Shown here: piece by piece, positions 34,330 through 42,979 of the stretch | Layout: each line of letters starts with the position of its first letter | Position numbering within the stretch: the stretch's first letter is position 1 | Source of the DNA: Desulfarculaceae bacterium | GTDB taxonomy: Bacteria > Desulfobacterota > Desulfarculia > Desulfarculales > Desulfarculaceae | Assembly (NCBI GenBank): GCA_021737145.1 | Contig: JAIPEN010000004.1 | Span: forward strand, 1 to 64,000 | Direction of reading: 5' to 3' | DNA length: 64,000 bases | Program-made: the position numbers and the translations under genes | The notes under the pieces: model-generated | Told to the model about the DNA's origin: nothing | Database searches by the model: none | What the model saw: the letters and a program-made list of their open reading frames with translations, nothing else

Positions 34330-35304
34330 CTAGGGGGTGGCCTTGGGCAGAGAGTCCAGCCAGGCACGCGCCTTGAGCGCGTCCGGGCACTGGCCCGAGG
34401 CGCAACTCTCGTCCGCGTCCAAACTGCCGGTGGGCCATGGGCCGCCGGCCAGCACCCGGTCAATATCCCTGCCGCTCAGGCCCATGACCTGCCAAAGGCC
34501 GTCCAGGTCCCCGGGCCGGGGCTGGTGCGCGCTGAGCACCGCCCGCACGTCCATGTCCTTGTTGCGCCAGCCGAGCCACCACACGTAAAGCGGCCGGGCG
34601 CTGTGGCCCAGGAGCCAGCCCAGGGCGTTGCCCGCCCAGCGGCCCTGCCGGCCGATCTGGCCCGAGAGCCAGAACACATAGGGCAGGCGCACCACTTCCT
34701 TGCGGTGGGCCTGCATGGCCGTGGCCAGCACCTCTTTGGGCACCTGGCGGCCGTGCACCCGGGTCAAGGCCCGCTGCCACAGCTCCAGGTCAGCCTCCCA
34801 GGCCAGGGGCGCGTCCCAGAGCCAGGCGCCTTGGGGCTGGGCGAGCAACCAGGCGTCCAGCCCCCACTCAAAGCGCTTGTGCTCCAGCTTGTGCTGGGAA
34901 AAGGGCCCCTTGGTGAAAACGTTGACCAGGTCGCGGTGGGCCCGCAGGTCCAGCAGGGCGTGGCTGAGCCAGCCCAGGGCAAAGGCCTTTTCTTGCGGCG
35001 TCCGGGCCAGGTCCAGCAGGGCCCGGGTCAGCTCCCAGGGTTTGATCAGGTGAATGGCGTAGGACAGGGAGCTTTCCGCGCCAGGGTAATAGCCCGCGTC
35101 CAGGGCGATGCTCCCGGCCAGGAAATGGGGCCACAGCTCTTGCCGCGCGGCCGCGTCCTGGCTGATCTGCGCCCCCAGGCTGGGCCATAGCTTGCGGCCG
35201 AAGGTGAAGTGACTGAAAGGACCCAGGGCCCAGGCCGGCAGGGCCAGCCCGCCGAGCAGCAGGGCCAGTAGCAGAACCCGGAGGCTAGGTGCGATCCAGG
35301 ACAA
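34330..35304 (-). CDS. Exported zinc-dependent phospholipase C-like protein
   Basis: A 324-residue protein with a signal peptide (LLLALLLGGLALPAWA, cleavage near ALG). The mature part shows the Zn_dep_PLPC pattern: HFTFG near the N-terminus, a LAGSIALDAGYYPG segment, GWLSHALLDLRAH and HKLEHKRFEWGLD, which supply His and Asp metal ligands. Family members range from true phospholipases C to proteins of unknown function. Its start overlaps the end of the upstream RNA methylase gene by 20 bases. Confidence 0.75.
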   Translation of the reverse strand: MSWIAPSLRVLLLALLLGGLALPAWALGPFSHFTFGRKLWPSLGAQISQDAAARQELWPHFLAGSIALDAGYYPGAESSLSYAIHLIKPWELTRALLDLARTPQEKAFALGWLSHALLDLRAHRDLVNVFTKGPFSQHKLEHKRFEWGLDAWLLAQPQGAWLWDAPLAWEADLELWQRALTRVHGRQVPKEVLATAMQAHRKEVVRLPYVFWLSGQIGRQGRWAGNALGWLLGHSARPLYVWWLGWRNKDMDVRAVLSAHQPRPGDLDGLWQVMGLSGRDIDRVLAGGPWPTGSLDADESCASGQCPDALKARAWLDSLPKATP

Positions 35305-36586
35305 GCACCGCCTCCGTGTGTCCGGTGTGGGGGAAGAGGTCCACGGCCCAAAGCTTGCTCATGACATAGCCCGCCTTCAGCAGCTCGGCCGCGTCGCGGG
35401 CCAGGGCGGCCGGGTGGCAGGAAATATAGATGACCCGGCTCGGCGCCAGGTTCACCAGATAGGGCATGACCTCGCGGGCCCCGGCGCGGGGCGGGTCCAG
35501 CAGGGTCAGGGCGAATTTCTCGCCTTGGGCGGCCAGGCTGGCCGTGGCCTCGGCCGTCTCGGCCTGGTGCTGCTCGATGAGCCCGGCCAGGTTCTCCCTT
35601 TGGGCCAGGTGCAGCGAGCTCAGGTGGCTCTCCGGATCGCCCTCCACGGCCAGCACGGTGCGCCCGGCCGCGGCCAGGGGCAGGGTGAAGTTGCCCCCCC
35701 CAGCGTACAGCTCCAGGGCCTCGCCCAGGGGCGCGCCGCCCGCCGCCTCCATGCTCAGGGAGATCAGCTTTGCATTGGCCGCGAAGTTGGCCTGACAAAA
35801 CTCGCCGGGATAGGCGCTCAGCGTGAGGCCGTCTTGCTGGTAGTAGTCCACGCCTTCGTCCGGCCCCCGCTCCCAGGGCTCCAGGCCGTTGTAGTGCAGC
35901 CGGGTGGCCGTGGCCCCGGCCCGGCGGCTAAGGGAGCGCAGCTCCTTGCGCCAGCGGTTGGACAGGGGCCGCTTGGCCTCAAGGCCCATGGTCACGAACG
36001 AGCGCCCCTCCCCGGCCAGGATCTCCAGCCAGGAGATGTGCCGCCCCGCGCCCTCGGACAACACCTCGTCAAGGCCGGAGAGCAACAGGTTGACCTCGCT
36101 GGCGGCCACCGGGCAGTGTTTCACCGGCACCACCCGGTTGGAGCCCGCCGCGAAAAAGCCCGGCCCCTCCGGCCCCACGGCCAGGCGCACCCGGTGCCGC
36201 CAACCCCACTCCAGGGGCGAGGCCACGCTCTCGATCTCGGGCAGATCGCCCAAACGGGACAGGGCCCGGCGCACCCAGGCGGCTTTGGCCCGCGTTTGGG
36301 CGGCATAGTCCAAATGCTGGAGCTGGCAGCCGCCGCAGCGGCCATACAGGGGGCAGGCGGGCTCCACCCTTTCGGGCGAGGCCTGCTCGATTTTCAGCAG
36401 ATCGGCTCGGGCAAAGTCGCGCTTGACCTTTTGCAAGCGGGCCCGCACCTGCTCGCCGGCCAGGGCGCCGGGCACGAACACCACCCGGCCGTCCGGGCCA
36501 TGGGCCAAGCCGTCTCCGCCAGAGGCCAACTCCTCGATTTCCAGGGTCAGCTCCTGGCCGCGTTGCATTTCACTTTCAGGGGGCAA
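35285..36586 (-). CDS. TrmA/RlmD-family RNA m5U methyltransferase
   Basis: A 433-residue protein with an N-terminal TRAM domain (LEIEELASGGDGLAH), a [4Fe-4S] site (Cys78, Cys84, Cys87 and a Cys in VKHCPVA), SAM motif LELYAGGGNFTLPL, acceptor-loop LLDPPRAGA and the nucleophile in YISCHPAALARD. Members make m5U747, m5U1939 of 23S rRNA or tRNA m5U54; which one applies is uncertain. Divergent from the thioesterase gene at 36674. Confidence 0.9.
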   Translation of the reverse strand: MPPESEMQRGQELTLEIEELASGGDGLAHGPDGRVVFVPGALAGEQVRARLQKVKRDFARADLLKIEQASPERVEPACPLYGRCGGCQLQHLDYAAQTRAKAAWVRRALSRLGDLPEIESVASPLEWGWRHRVRLAVGPEGPGFFAAGSNRVVPVKHCPVAASEVNLLLSGLDEVLSEGAGRHISWLEILAGEGRSFVTMGLEAKRPLSNRWRKELRSLSRRAGATATRLHYNGLEPWERGPDEGVDYYQQDGLTLSAYPGEFCQANFAANAKLISLSMEAAGGAPLGEALELYAGGGNFTLPLAAAGRTVLAVEGDPESHLSSLHLAQRENLAGLIEQHQAETAEATASLAAQGEKFALTLLDPPRAGAREVMPYLVNLAPSRVIYISCHPAALARDAAELLKAGYVMSKLWAVDLFPHTGHTEAVLVLDRT

Positions 36587-36673
36587 GGCTTGTCTCCGGG
36601 GCCTGGGTTTGGGGCAAGGTTACGTGCTATCTTACCGCATGCAGCCGGGTAACCCAGCCTTGGGAGGGAGAAA

Positions 36674-37114
36674 ATGAGCGACGAGGCGGTTGAGCGCATC
36701 TGGAAGCGGACCCAGCAGGAGAAATACCCCAAGCTCCTGGGCATCGAGATATTGGAGATAGAGCCGGGCCGCGCCCGGGTGGCCATGACCTTTAATGATG
36801 ACTTGACCAATATCTACGGCATGTTGCACGGGGGAGCCGTGTTTTCGCTCTTGGACGAGGCCTTTCAGCTTGCCTGCAACGCCCACGGGTCCATCGCGGT
36901 GGCCCTGTCCCTGAACATTTACTACCTGACCACCGCCGACCCGGGTGCGCGCCTGCTGGCCGAGTGCCGGGAGATCAACGCCACCCGCAAGACCGCGCTC
37001 TACGACGCCGAGGTGTGGCAGGAGGACGGCAAGAAGATCGCCACCGGCCAGGCCCAGGCCTACAGGGTGGGCAAGCCCCTGCCCTTTGACGAGAAAGGGA
37101 ACTTGGTGGAGTGA
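36674..37114 (+). CDS. PaaI-type hotdog thioesterase
   Basis: A 146-residue hotdog-fold protein with the PaaI pattern NIYGMLHGGAVFSLLDEAFQLACN, then ALSLNIYYLTTADPG and a C-terminal TGQAQAYRVG strand. Enzymes of this family hydrolyse acyl- or aryl-CoA thioesters in the cytoplasm. GGGAGGG precedes the ATG. Divergently transcribed from the TrmA-family gene; followed after 42 bases by a low-GC unknown gene. Confidence 0.85.
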   Translation: MSDEAVERIWKRTQQEKYPKLLGIEILEIEPGRARVAMTFNDDLTNIYGMLHGGAVFSLLDEAFQLACNAHGSIAVALSLNIYYLTTADPGARLLAECREINATRKTALYDAEVWQEDGKKIATGQAQAYRVGKPLPFDEKGNLVE

Positions 37115-37156
37115 GGGGACATAGGTCAAGCCGAAAGAAAAAGAGGTTTTGAAAAA

Positions 37157-37873
37157 ATGAAGAACCAGTATTTCGGTGATGTCAACGATTACCTTAAGTA
37201 TGGCCTCCTCCGCGCCCTTATGGCGGGCAGCGCCGAGTCTCTTTTGGTCGCCTGGGCGCTTACACCCGATGATGGCAGGAAGGACGGAGGGCGTCGATCC
37301 TACCTTGAGCGTCCCGAAATCTGGGCGCGATACGATCCCCCTCTTTTCGAGAGCCTTGTGGGTATGGACATCCTTCGACCGGAGGCACAACTCTCAGTGT
37401 CATTGATCGAAGAATCGGGTTTACTGCCCAGGACTTCCTATTACAGGGAGGAGGTTCCCGACACGCGCGAAGAGCGCGACGCATGGAAAGCTGGTCTGCT
37501 TAGCGCAGCCAAAGACGTGGATATTGTCTTCCTAGATCCAGATAACGGAATAGAGGTGCCGTCAAAGCCTGTTGGCCGCAAGGACTCATCGAAGTATGTG
37601 ACCTGGGATGAGATCAGAGAACTATGGAATGCGGGCAAATCAATTTTGATTTTCCAACACTTCCCGCGCGAAAAACGCATCCCCTTTATTCAGCGCATGG
37701 CCCAAGAGCTTAGTGTTTGTATGACAGGTGCGGGTTTTGTGGAGGCATTCCGTACATCGCACGTCCTTTACTTGCTGGCCTCTCAGGTCAGCCACGCTCG
37801 TAATTTTAAAAAGAACGTTGGGTTGATCAAAGATCGCTGGAAGGGCCGAATTGAGGTTGTTGGGCTGTCTTAA
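37157..37873 (+). CDS. Low-GC conserved-looking protein of unknown function
   Basis: A 238-residue soluble protein beginning MKNQYFGDVNDYLKYGLLRA. Base composition is clearly lower in GC than the neighbours and codon use is less biased, a sign of transfer. Notable pieces are ALTPDDGRKDGGRRSYL, a strand followed by DPDNGIEVPS (reminiscent of the D/N-P-P-Y/F loop of methyltransferases, but this is only a resemblance) and KSILIFQHFPREKR. The arrangement (YFGDxxDYxKYGLL then a LDPDNG strand) loosely recalls RlmJ-like methylases, where a similar N-terminal helix precedes a DPP loop. No function is assigned. Lies between a thioesterase and a sirtuin. Confidence 0.6.
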   Translation: MKNQYFGDVNDYLKYGLLRALMAGSAESLLVAWALTPDDGRKDGGRRSYLERPEIWARYDPPLFESLVGMDILRPEAQLSVSLIEESGLLPRTSYYREEVPDTREERDAWKAGLLSAAKDVDIVFLDPDNGIEVPSKPVGRKDSSKYVTWDEIRELWNAGKSILIFQHFPREKRIPFIQRMAQELSVCMTGAGFVEAFRTSHVLYLLASQVSHARNFKKNVGLIKDRWKGRIEVVGLS

Positions 37874-37885
37874 CCGCTTCTCCCT

Positions 37886-37969
37886 TTAATACTTACTACC
37901 CAGTAACCCCTCGGCCAGGGCTTCCAGCGCCTCGCCACCAACCAACGCCCCTTCTCCCCTACTTTCGCA
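37886..37969 (-). pseudogene. Possible remnant of a sirtuin C-terminus
   Basis: Read on the minus strand, this stretch translates to ...GEALEALAEGLLGSKY and a stop. It resembles the last residues of the neighbouring sirtuin (AGEALDALAGALLKN). About 90 bases of AT-rich sequence separate it from the present sirtuin stop at 38059. It may be the original or a duplicated tail displaced by an insertion. The match is short and Ala/Leu-rich, so chance is not excluded. Confidence 0.35.
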
Positions 37970-38058
37970 ACCTCTTTTTCTTGCCACCTGACCGCCAAAT
38001 CCAACAGAACTAAAATTAATCTTTATTATTAACTAAATAAGTCTTTATCTTGTTATCA

Positions 38059-38820
38059 CTAATTTTTTAACAACGCACCCGCTAGCGCATCCAGGGCCTC
38101 GCCAGCCGGACGCCTGAACAGCAACGCGGCCCGCTCGTCCAGGGGCGTGGGGTCGCGGTTCAGGATGGCCAAGGCCCCGCCAGCGGCCAGGGCGGCCAGG
38201 GGAAGCTCGGCCGCCGGGGTGACCACCAGGCTGGAGCCCACCACGATCAGGGGGTTGGCCGAGGCGCAGAGCTGGGCCGCGCGCTCCAGGGCCGTGGGGT
38301 CCAGGTTCTGGCCAAAGGAGATGGTGGTGGGCTTGAGCACTCCGCCGCAGCCGGGGCAGGCCGGGTCCTTGTCGCCCCGGGTGAAGCGCTCCAGCACCTC
38401 GGCGGTGGGCTCCTGATGGCCGCAACCGTTCAGGCAGGCGGTGTCGAACACATTGCCGTGCACCTCCACCACCGCGCTTGATGGCACCCCTCCGGCCTGG
38501 TGCAGGCCGTCCACGTTCTGGGTGACCACCCCCCTGAGCAGGCCCGCCGCGTGCAGACGGCCCAGGGCCCGGTGGCCCGCATTGGGCGCGGCCTGGCCAA
38601 AGCCGGGGAACCACTCCTGGTAAAAGCGCCAGTAGTCCTCGCGGGCCCAGGCATGGGCCTTGAATTCCGGATACATCACCGGCCGGTGGCGCTCCCAGAT
38701 GCCGCCGGGTGAGCGATAGTCCGGGATGCCGCTCTCGGTGGACATGCCCGCCCCGGAGAACACCACCAGACCGCGTCCCTGCTCCACCAGCCGGGCCAGA
38801 TCCATTATTTTTTGGTCCAT
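38059..38820 (-). CDS. cobB: NAD-dependent deacylase, SIR2 family
   Basis: A 253-residue sirtuin with GAGMSTESGIPDYRS, TQNVDGLHQAGG, the VEVHGN catalytic His, and four zinc cysteines in CLNGC and CPGC. It removes acyl groups from lysine using NAD. The gene is class III/U-like with no extra domain; a role in metabolism is more likely than a defence role because no partner gene of known SIR2 defence systems is adjacent. Divergent from a patatin gene, with a short AT-rich tail region that seems rearranged. Confidence 0.93.
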   Translation of the reverse strand: MDQKIMDLARLVEQGRGLVVFSGAGMSTESGIPDYRSPGGIWERHRPVMYPEFKAHAWAREDYWRFYQEWFPGFGQAAPNAGHRALGRLHAAGLLRGVVTQNVDGLHQAGGVPSSAVVEVHGNVFDTACLNGCGHQEPTAEVLERFTRGDKDPACPGCGGVLKPTTISFGQNLDPTALERAAQLCASANPLIVVGSSLVVTPAAELPLAALAAGGALAILNRDPTPLDERAALLFRRPAGEALDALAGALLKN

Positions 38821-38871
38821 GATCGCTCACCTCGGTTGACAGGCCGTGTCCCCTAGTCTAGAGATGAGCCC

Positions 38872-39759
38872 ATGAGCCATCAAGCCCAACCCATGGACCC
38901 TAGCGCCCTGCCCCACCCGGTGGCGGCGGTGATGTCATCGGGATTTTTCGGCTTTTTCGCGCATGCCGGGTTTTTGCAAGGCCTGGCCGAGGCCGGCCTG
39001 AAACCGGACTGCTATGCCGGCTCCTCTTCCGGGGCCCTGGTGGCCGCCTTTGCGGCCGGCGGCATGGACCCGGCCTTCATGCTCTCCCTGTTCCGCCAGC
39101 TCAAAAAGGGCGACTTCTGGGACCCGCCCTCCTTTGCGCACACCCTGCGCTGGCTGCTGGGCGGCCTGCGGGGCCGCTCGGGCTATGTGGCCGGCGAGGC
39201 CTTTGAGCGCCTGCTCCGGGACTATTTGCCGGCCAAGCGCTTCGAGGACTGCGCCCGCCCCTGCCTCATGTCCGCCCTGGACCTGGCCACCTCGCGCCGG
39301 GTGGTGCTGGACTCGGGCGACCTGCCCCGCGCGGTGCGGGCTTCCGGCGCGGTGCCCGCCTTGTTCGCGGCGGTGGAGATGAACGGCGGCCTGCTGGTGG
39401 ACGGCGGCATCATTGACAAGGCCCCGCTAATAGCCGCGGTGGAGCGCCTGGGCGCGGCCAGCCTGGTGGTGCACCTGTTGCCCAGCGGCAGCCTGGAGCG
39501 GCCGGTGAGCGCCACCCTGGCCCGCAGCTTCGCGCCCCTGCGCCTGCAATCCCGCGCGGTGGACGGGGCCCGGCTACAGTTCTACGAAGACCAGAAGCGC
39601 GTTTTGGCCGAACGGGGCGTCACGGTGATCGAGGTGGTGGGGCAAGACCTGCCCCGCTGCGGCCCCAAACGCATGCACCAGGGCCCGGCCGCCTTTGAGG
39701 CCGCGCGGCAAAACACCCTGGCGCAACTGCGGGCGGCCCAGCCGGGACAAGGCGCGTGA
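38872..39759 (+). CDS. Divergent patatin-like protein
   Basis: A 295-residue patatin-fold protein. The nucleophile elbow GSSSG (50-54, Ser52) and the LLVDGGIID Asp motif are present, so the catalytic dyad is intact. The oxyanion loop is altered: where others have GGGxRG it reads SSGFFGFFAHAGFL, lacking the Arg. A substrate is not known. Starts 51 bases from the sirtuin start on the opposite strand. Different in sequence from the RssA-like patatin at 24042-24968. Confidence 0.8.
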   Translation: MSHQAQPMDPSALPHPVAAVMSSGFFGFFAHAGFLQGLAEAGLKPDCYAGSSSGALVAAFAAGGMDPAFMLSLFRQLKKGDFWDPPSFAHTLRWLLGGLRGRSGYVAGEAFERLLRDYLPAKRFEDCARPCLMSALDLATSRRVVLDSGDLPRAVRASGAVPALFAAVEMNGGLLVDGGIIDKAPLIAAVERLGAASLVVHLLPSGSLERPVSATLARSFAPLRLQSRAVDGARLQFYEDQKRVLAERGVTVIEVVGQDLPRCGPKRMHQGPAAFEAARQNTLAQLRAAQPGQGA

Positions 39760-39875
39760 ACCCGCGCGGCCGCTGATGCTCGCGGGAAATCCTCACCCTC
39801 CTGGGTCAGGAGGGCGGCCCGCCCCAAACAATCGAATTTTCCTAGGATGATAAAGCGCCTTTGGGGCGCGAAGGC

Positions 39876-40328
39876 TCAGTCGCGGCCTTTCTCATAGGCC
39901 CGCATGATCTCCATGTATTCCGAAGGCAAGCCGCAGGTGCGGCGGGTTCCCGGGTTCACGCAGGTGACCCGGGTGGTGCCGTGGGCGGCCACGATGTCTT
40001 CTTCTGGCAGCCACAGGAGATAGTGGAACTTGAAGGAGCGGGTGGTCCAGTCCGCGGTGCGCAGATGCACCTGCACCAGGTGGTGGTGCTGCACCGGCAT
40101 GGCGTAGCGGCAGGTGTCCTGCACCACTAAGAGGCGCGGGCCGGGCACCGAGGGCGCGAACAGGCCCAAGCTGGCCAGATAGGCCATGCGCGCTTCCTCG
40201 AAATAGGTGAAAAAGCGCGAGTTGCTCACCCGTCCCAGGGGGTCCAGGTCGGAAAAACGGGGACGGAATTCGAGGTTGAAGCGGAAAGGCTTCAAGGGAT
40301 CGCGGGTCTGGCTCTTGGGTGGGCTCAT
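39876..40328 (-). CDS. YbgC/4HBT-type acyl-CoA thioesterase
   Basis: A 150-residue hotdog protein with RFSDLDPLGRVSNSRFFTYFEEAR, matching the YbgC pattern RYxDTDxxGHVNNxxYxxYFExAR; the catalytic Asp is kept while the His is Arg. GGAGGAA lies before the ATG. It probably hydrolyses short-chain acyl-CoA. Followed upstream on the same strand by a small unknown gene. Confidence 0.8.
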   Translation of the reverse strand: MSPPKSQTRDPLKPFRFNLEFRPRFSDLDPLGRVSNSRFFTYFEEARMAYLASLGLFAPSVPGPRLLVVQDTCRYAMPVQHHHLVQVHLRTADWTTRSFKFHYLLWLPEEDIVAAHGTTRVTCVNPGTRRTCGLPSEYMEIMRAYEKGRD

Positions 40329-40352
40329 TTCCTCCAGCCGTCTGGCGGGTTC

Positions 40353-40697
40353 TCAGCTTCGGGACCGGCGGTCCAACAGGCTCACCACCTTTTCGCCGCT
40401 GTCCTGTTCGGCCTTGGCGCCGGGCTCCTCGGCCGGTTCGGGCGGGGCGGGTTGAGCGGGCTGGGGCGGTCCCAGGCGCTCCAGGCGCAGGGGATCCCCG
40501 CCCATGGTGAACTCGCCGCCGTCGATATATTCCTCCCGGAGGATCCAGGTGGCCTCTTGGGCCGGGGGGTGCAGGATCAGCAGGCGCAACTGCCACCAAT
40601 GGGGCTTCACGTCCGCCAGAATCTCCTCCACCCGGGCGTAAACCACGGGCTGGTTTTCCTTGTGAATGAGCAAGATGTCGCCGGGCTTGGTTTCCAC
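40353..40697 (-). CDS. Small hypothetical protein with Pro-rich tail
   Basis: A 114-residue protein with GTG start. The N-terminal half is a compact beta-rich domain (KPGDILLIHKENQPVVYARVEEI, then WWQLRLLILHPPAQEATWILREEYIDG) and the rest is a Pro/Glu-rich tail ending in basic residues. Not recognised. It lies 24 bases upstream of the thioesterase on the same strand. Confidence 0.6.
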   Translation of the reverse strand: METKPGDILLIHKENQPVVYARVEEILADVKPHWWQLRLLILHPPAQEATWILREEYIDGGEFTMGGDPLRLERLGPPQPAQPAPPEPAEEPGAKAEQDSGEKVVSLLDRRSRS

Positions 40698-40747
40698 CTG
40701 AAGTTCCTTTCCGGTTTCCCTCTATGCTAAGGCCTCGGACTGACTTG

Positions 40748-41689
40748 TCAAGCCGGGTAAGGTCCGCCGCCGAGAGTCTCCAGGCGGCGGGCAAAGCCGT
40801 CCTGGTCCACGCTGTACTCCTGGGTGCCGTAGCCGGCCACCGCAAAGGAGGCGAGCACCGCGCCCCACAAACAGGCCTGGGCCAGGTCCAGGCCCAGGGA
40901 CATGCCCTTCATCAGCCCGGAGCGGTAGGCGTCGCCCGCGCCGGTGGGGTCCAACACCTGCTCCGCCTTGGCGATGGGTATGTCGGTGCGGTCCCGGCCC
41001 CGCCAGAGCACCGAGCCCTCCTCGCCCTTGGTGGTGATCACCGCCTCCACCCGCTCCAAAATCTCGCTCAGTTCCAGGCCGGTCATGCGCCGGATCAGTT
41101 CCAGCTCGTAGTCGTTGCTTATGAGCACCTGGGCCCCGGCAAAGGCCTCGGCCAGGTCCTCGCCCTTCCAGATATTCAACGACTGGCCGGGGTCGAAGAT
41201 ATAGGGCACGCCCTTGGCCCGGAACTCCTTGGGCAGGCGCTGCATGTCCTCCAGGTTGCCCGGAGCCACGATGGCCAGGGAGTTGGCCGGGCTCATCTCG
41301 CCCACGTCGCACTGGCAGGGGTGGTTCATGGCCCCGGGGTTGAAGCCGGTGATCTGGTTGTCGGACTTGTCGGTGGTTATGAAGGCCCCGGCGGTGAACT
41401 CCTGTTCCAACACCCGGATGCGGCTGCCGTCGATGCCCTGGCTTTCCACCCAGCGCAGATAGCGCTCGCCGTCTTGGCCCAGGCAGGCCAGGATCACCGG
41501 GCGCTCGCCCAGTTGGGCCAGGCCGTAGGCGATGTTGCCCGCGGTGCCGCCCAGCTTTTCCTGCAAACCGTTTACGTTGAAGCACACGTTGAGCACATGA
41601 ATCTTGTCGGGCAGGATGTGGTCGGAGAAACGTCCCTCAAAGTTCATGATGCGGTCATAGGCCAAGGAGCCGGATATATATAGCTGCAC
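40748..41689 (-). CDS. PfkB-family carbohydrate/nucleoside kinase
   Basis: A 313-residue ribokinase-fold kinase with GGTAGNIAYGLAQLG at the substrate region and the anion-hole motif DPTGAGDAYRSG with the catalytic Asp. The form (SGSLAYDRIMNFEG, SNDYELELI) resembles the adenosine/nucleoside kinase-like branch in anaerobes, but sugar or nucleoside substrate cannot be decided. GTG start with AGGA upstream. Confidence 0.85.
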   Translation of the reverse strand: MQLYISGSLAYDRIMNFEGRFSDHILPDKIHVLNVCFNVNGLQEKLGGTAGNIAYGLAQLGERPVILACLGQDGERYLRWVESQGIDGSRIRVLEQEFTAGAFITTDKSDNQITGFNPGAMNHPCQCDVGEMSPANSLAIVAPGNLEDMQRLPKEFRAKGVPYIFDPGQSLNIWKGEDLAEAFAGAQVLISNDYELELIRRMTGLELSEILERVEAVITTKGEEGSVLWRGRDRTDIPIAKAEQVLDPTGAGDAYRSGLMKGMSLGLDLAQACLWGAVLASFAVAGYGTQEYSVDQDGFARRLETLGGGPYPA

Positions 41690-41707
41690 TGCGTTCCTCG
41701 CTAAGCT

Positions 41708-42043
41708 CTAGCGGTTAAATTTTTCCAGGGCGCTTATGATGCGCTCCACCCAGGCCCGGGCCTCGTGCAGGGATTGGGGCGAGGCTGGTTCGGGACAGGT
41801 TTTTTCGCTGGCGTCCAGGCTGAAGCACTCGGCCGCGCTGAGGCGGCACACGGTCCAGCCGGGCATGCCCGGCGGCACGTGGGGGCGTTGGTTCACCCGG
41901 TAGAGGCTGAAGCAGTCCATGTCGCAGCGCACGCTGTAGGCGTTACCCAGCAGATGCATTTCCAGGATCCGGCCCAGCAGGCCCCGCCGGGAAAATTCGC
42001 CTTGCACCAGGCTGAAAAGCTCATCGGCCTTCATGGTCGGCAT
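41708..42043 (-). CDS. Small hypothetical protein
   Basis: A 111-residue protein, start at 42043 (MPTMKADELFSLVQGE) with GGGAGG upstream. It contains five cysteines, one in CDMDCFSLYRV, and ends in a helix EARAWVERIISALEKF. Not recognised. It lies 18 bases upstream of the PfkB kinase on the same strand. A longer minus-strand frame through the SDR gene is antisense and was not used. Confidence 0.55.
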   Translation of the reverse strand: MPTMKADELFSLVQGEFSRRGLLGRILEMHLLGNAYSVRCDMDCFSLYRVNQRPHVPPGMPGWTVCRLSAAECFSLDASEKTCPEPASPQSLHEARAWVERIISALEKFNR

Positions 42044-42160
42044 CACCCACCTCCCGGGCGGACAAGCGCGCGGCGGCTTGACCGCCACCCCGTAATAAGC
42101 TAACGCTAATGTATCAGAAAAACCGCTCCATTGCGTAATGGGCCGCATCAGGGAGGAACC

Positions 42161-42904
42161 ATGGACTTGCAGAGCGAGGTGGCTCTGGTCACCGGGGCCG
42201 GACGGGGCATCGGGCTGGCCACGGCCGAAAAACTGGGCGCTTCGGGCGCGGCGGTGGTGCTGGCCGACCAGGATCTGGCCACGGCCGAGGCCGGAGCCCT
42301 GGCCATCGAGGGAGCCGGCGGCCGCGCCCTGGCCGTGCAGATGGATGTGCGCCTGGCCGGGGACTGGACCTACGTGGTGGAAACGGCGGTCAAGCGCTAC
42401 GGCCCGCTCACCGCCCTGGTGAACAACGCGGGCTTCGACCGCCCCGGCGGGGTGGCCAAGGTGAGCCAGGAGGACTTCGAGGCGGTGCTGAGCGTGCACC
42501 TCACCGCCTGCTTGCTGGGCATGCGCGCCGCGTTGCCCGCCTTTGAGCGGGCCGGGTACGGAGCGGTGGTAAACGTGTCCAGCGTATACGCCAAGATAGG
42601 GGGGCACGGCGAGGCAGCCTACAGCGCGGCCAAGGCGGGCATGGTGGGGCTCACCAAGTCGGCGGCCAGGGAGTTCGCCCGCCATGGGGTGCGGGTCAAC
42701 TGCGTGTTGCCCGGCCTCACCGACACCCCGGCCATCCGGGGCATGATGTCGGACAAGGTGCGCGACAAGCTATTGGCCGAGACCCCGCTCCGGCGCATGG
42801 CCACGCCCGGCGAGATCGCCAACGTGATCGCCTTTCTCTGCTCCGGGGAAGCCAGCTTTGTAACCGGGGCGGCATGGGAGGTGTCCGGCGGCTGGAATAT
42901 GTGA
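42161..42904 (+). CDS. Short-chain dehydrogenase/reductase (FabG-like)
   Basis: A 247-residue NAD(P)-dependent oxidoreductase with cofactor motif TGAGRGIG (11-18), NNAG (88-91), and catalytic Ser140/141, Tyr154 and Lys158 in NVSSVYAKIGGHGEAAYSAAKAG, cut to Y-x3-K. GGGAGG precedes the ATG at 42161; an in-frame ATG at 42131 lacks such a site. Substrate unknown; FabG-like ketoacyl reductase or sugar/steroid-type dehydrogenase are possible. Confidence 0.88.
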   Translation: MDLQSEVALVTGAGRGIGLATAEKLGASGAAVVLADQDLATAEAGALAIEGAGGRALAVQMDVRLAGDWTYVVETAVKRYGPLTALVNNAGFDRPGGVAKVSQEDFEAVLSVHLTACLLGMRAALPAFERAGYGAVVNVSSVYAKIGGHGEAAYSAAKAGMVGLTKSAAREFARHGVRVNCVLPGLTDTPAIRGMMSDKVRDKLLAETPLRRMATPGEIANVIAFLCSGEASFVTGAAWEVSGGWNM

Positions 42905-42979
42905 CCGGCGGCTTCGGCAGAGCCCCACATGCTGCGTTACCGGCATCGCTGTGCCGCGGAGCGAGTCCCCCTGAAAGAA

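Noticed and set aside
38059-38820. Sirtuin as part of a SIR2 antiphage system
   Set aside because: The gene is a plain CobB-type deacylase with no fused effector or neighbouring Argonaute, HerA or STAND gene.
41708-42685. A 325-codon minus-strand frame covering the SDR region
   Set aside because: Most of it is antisense to the conserved SDR gene; only the part to 42043 was kept as a gene.
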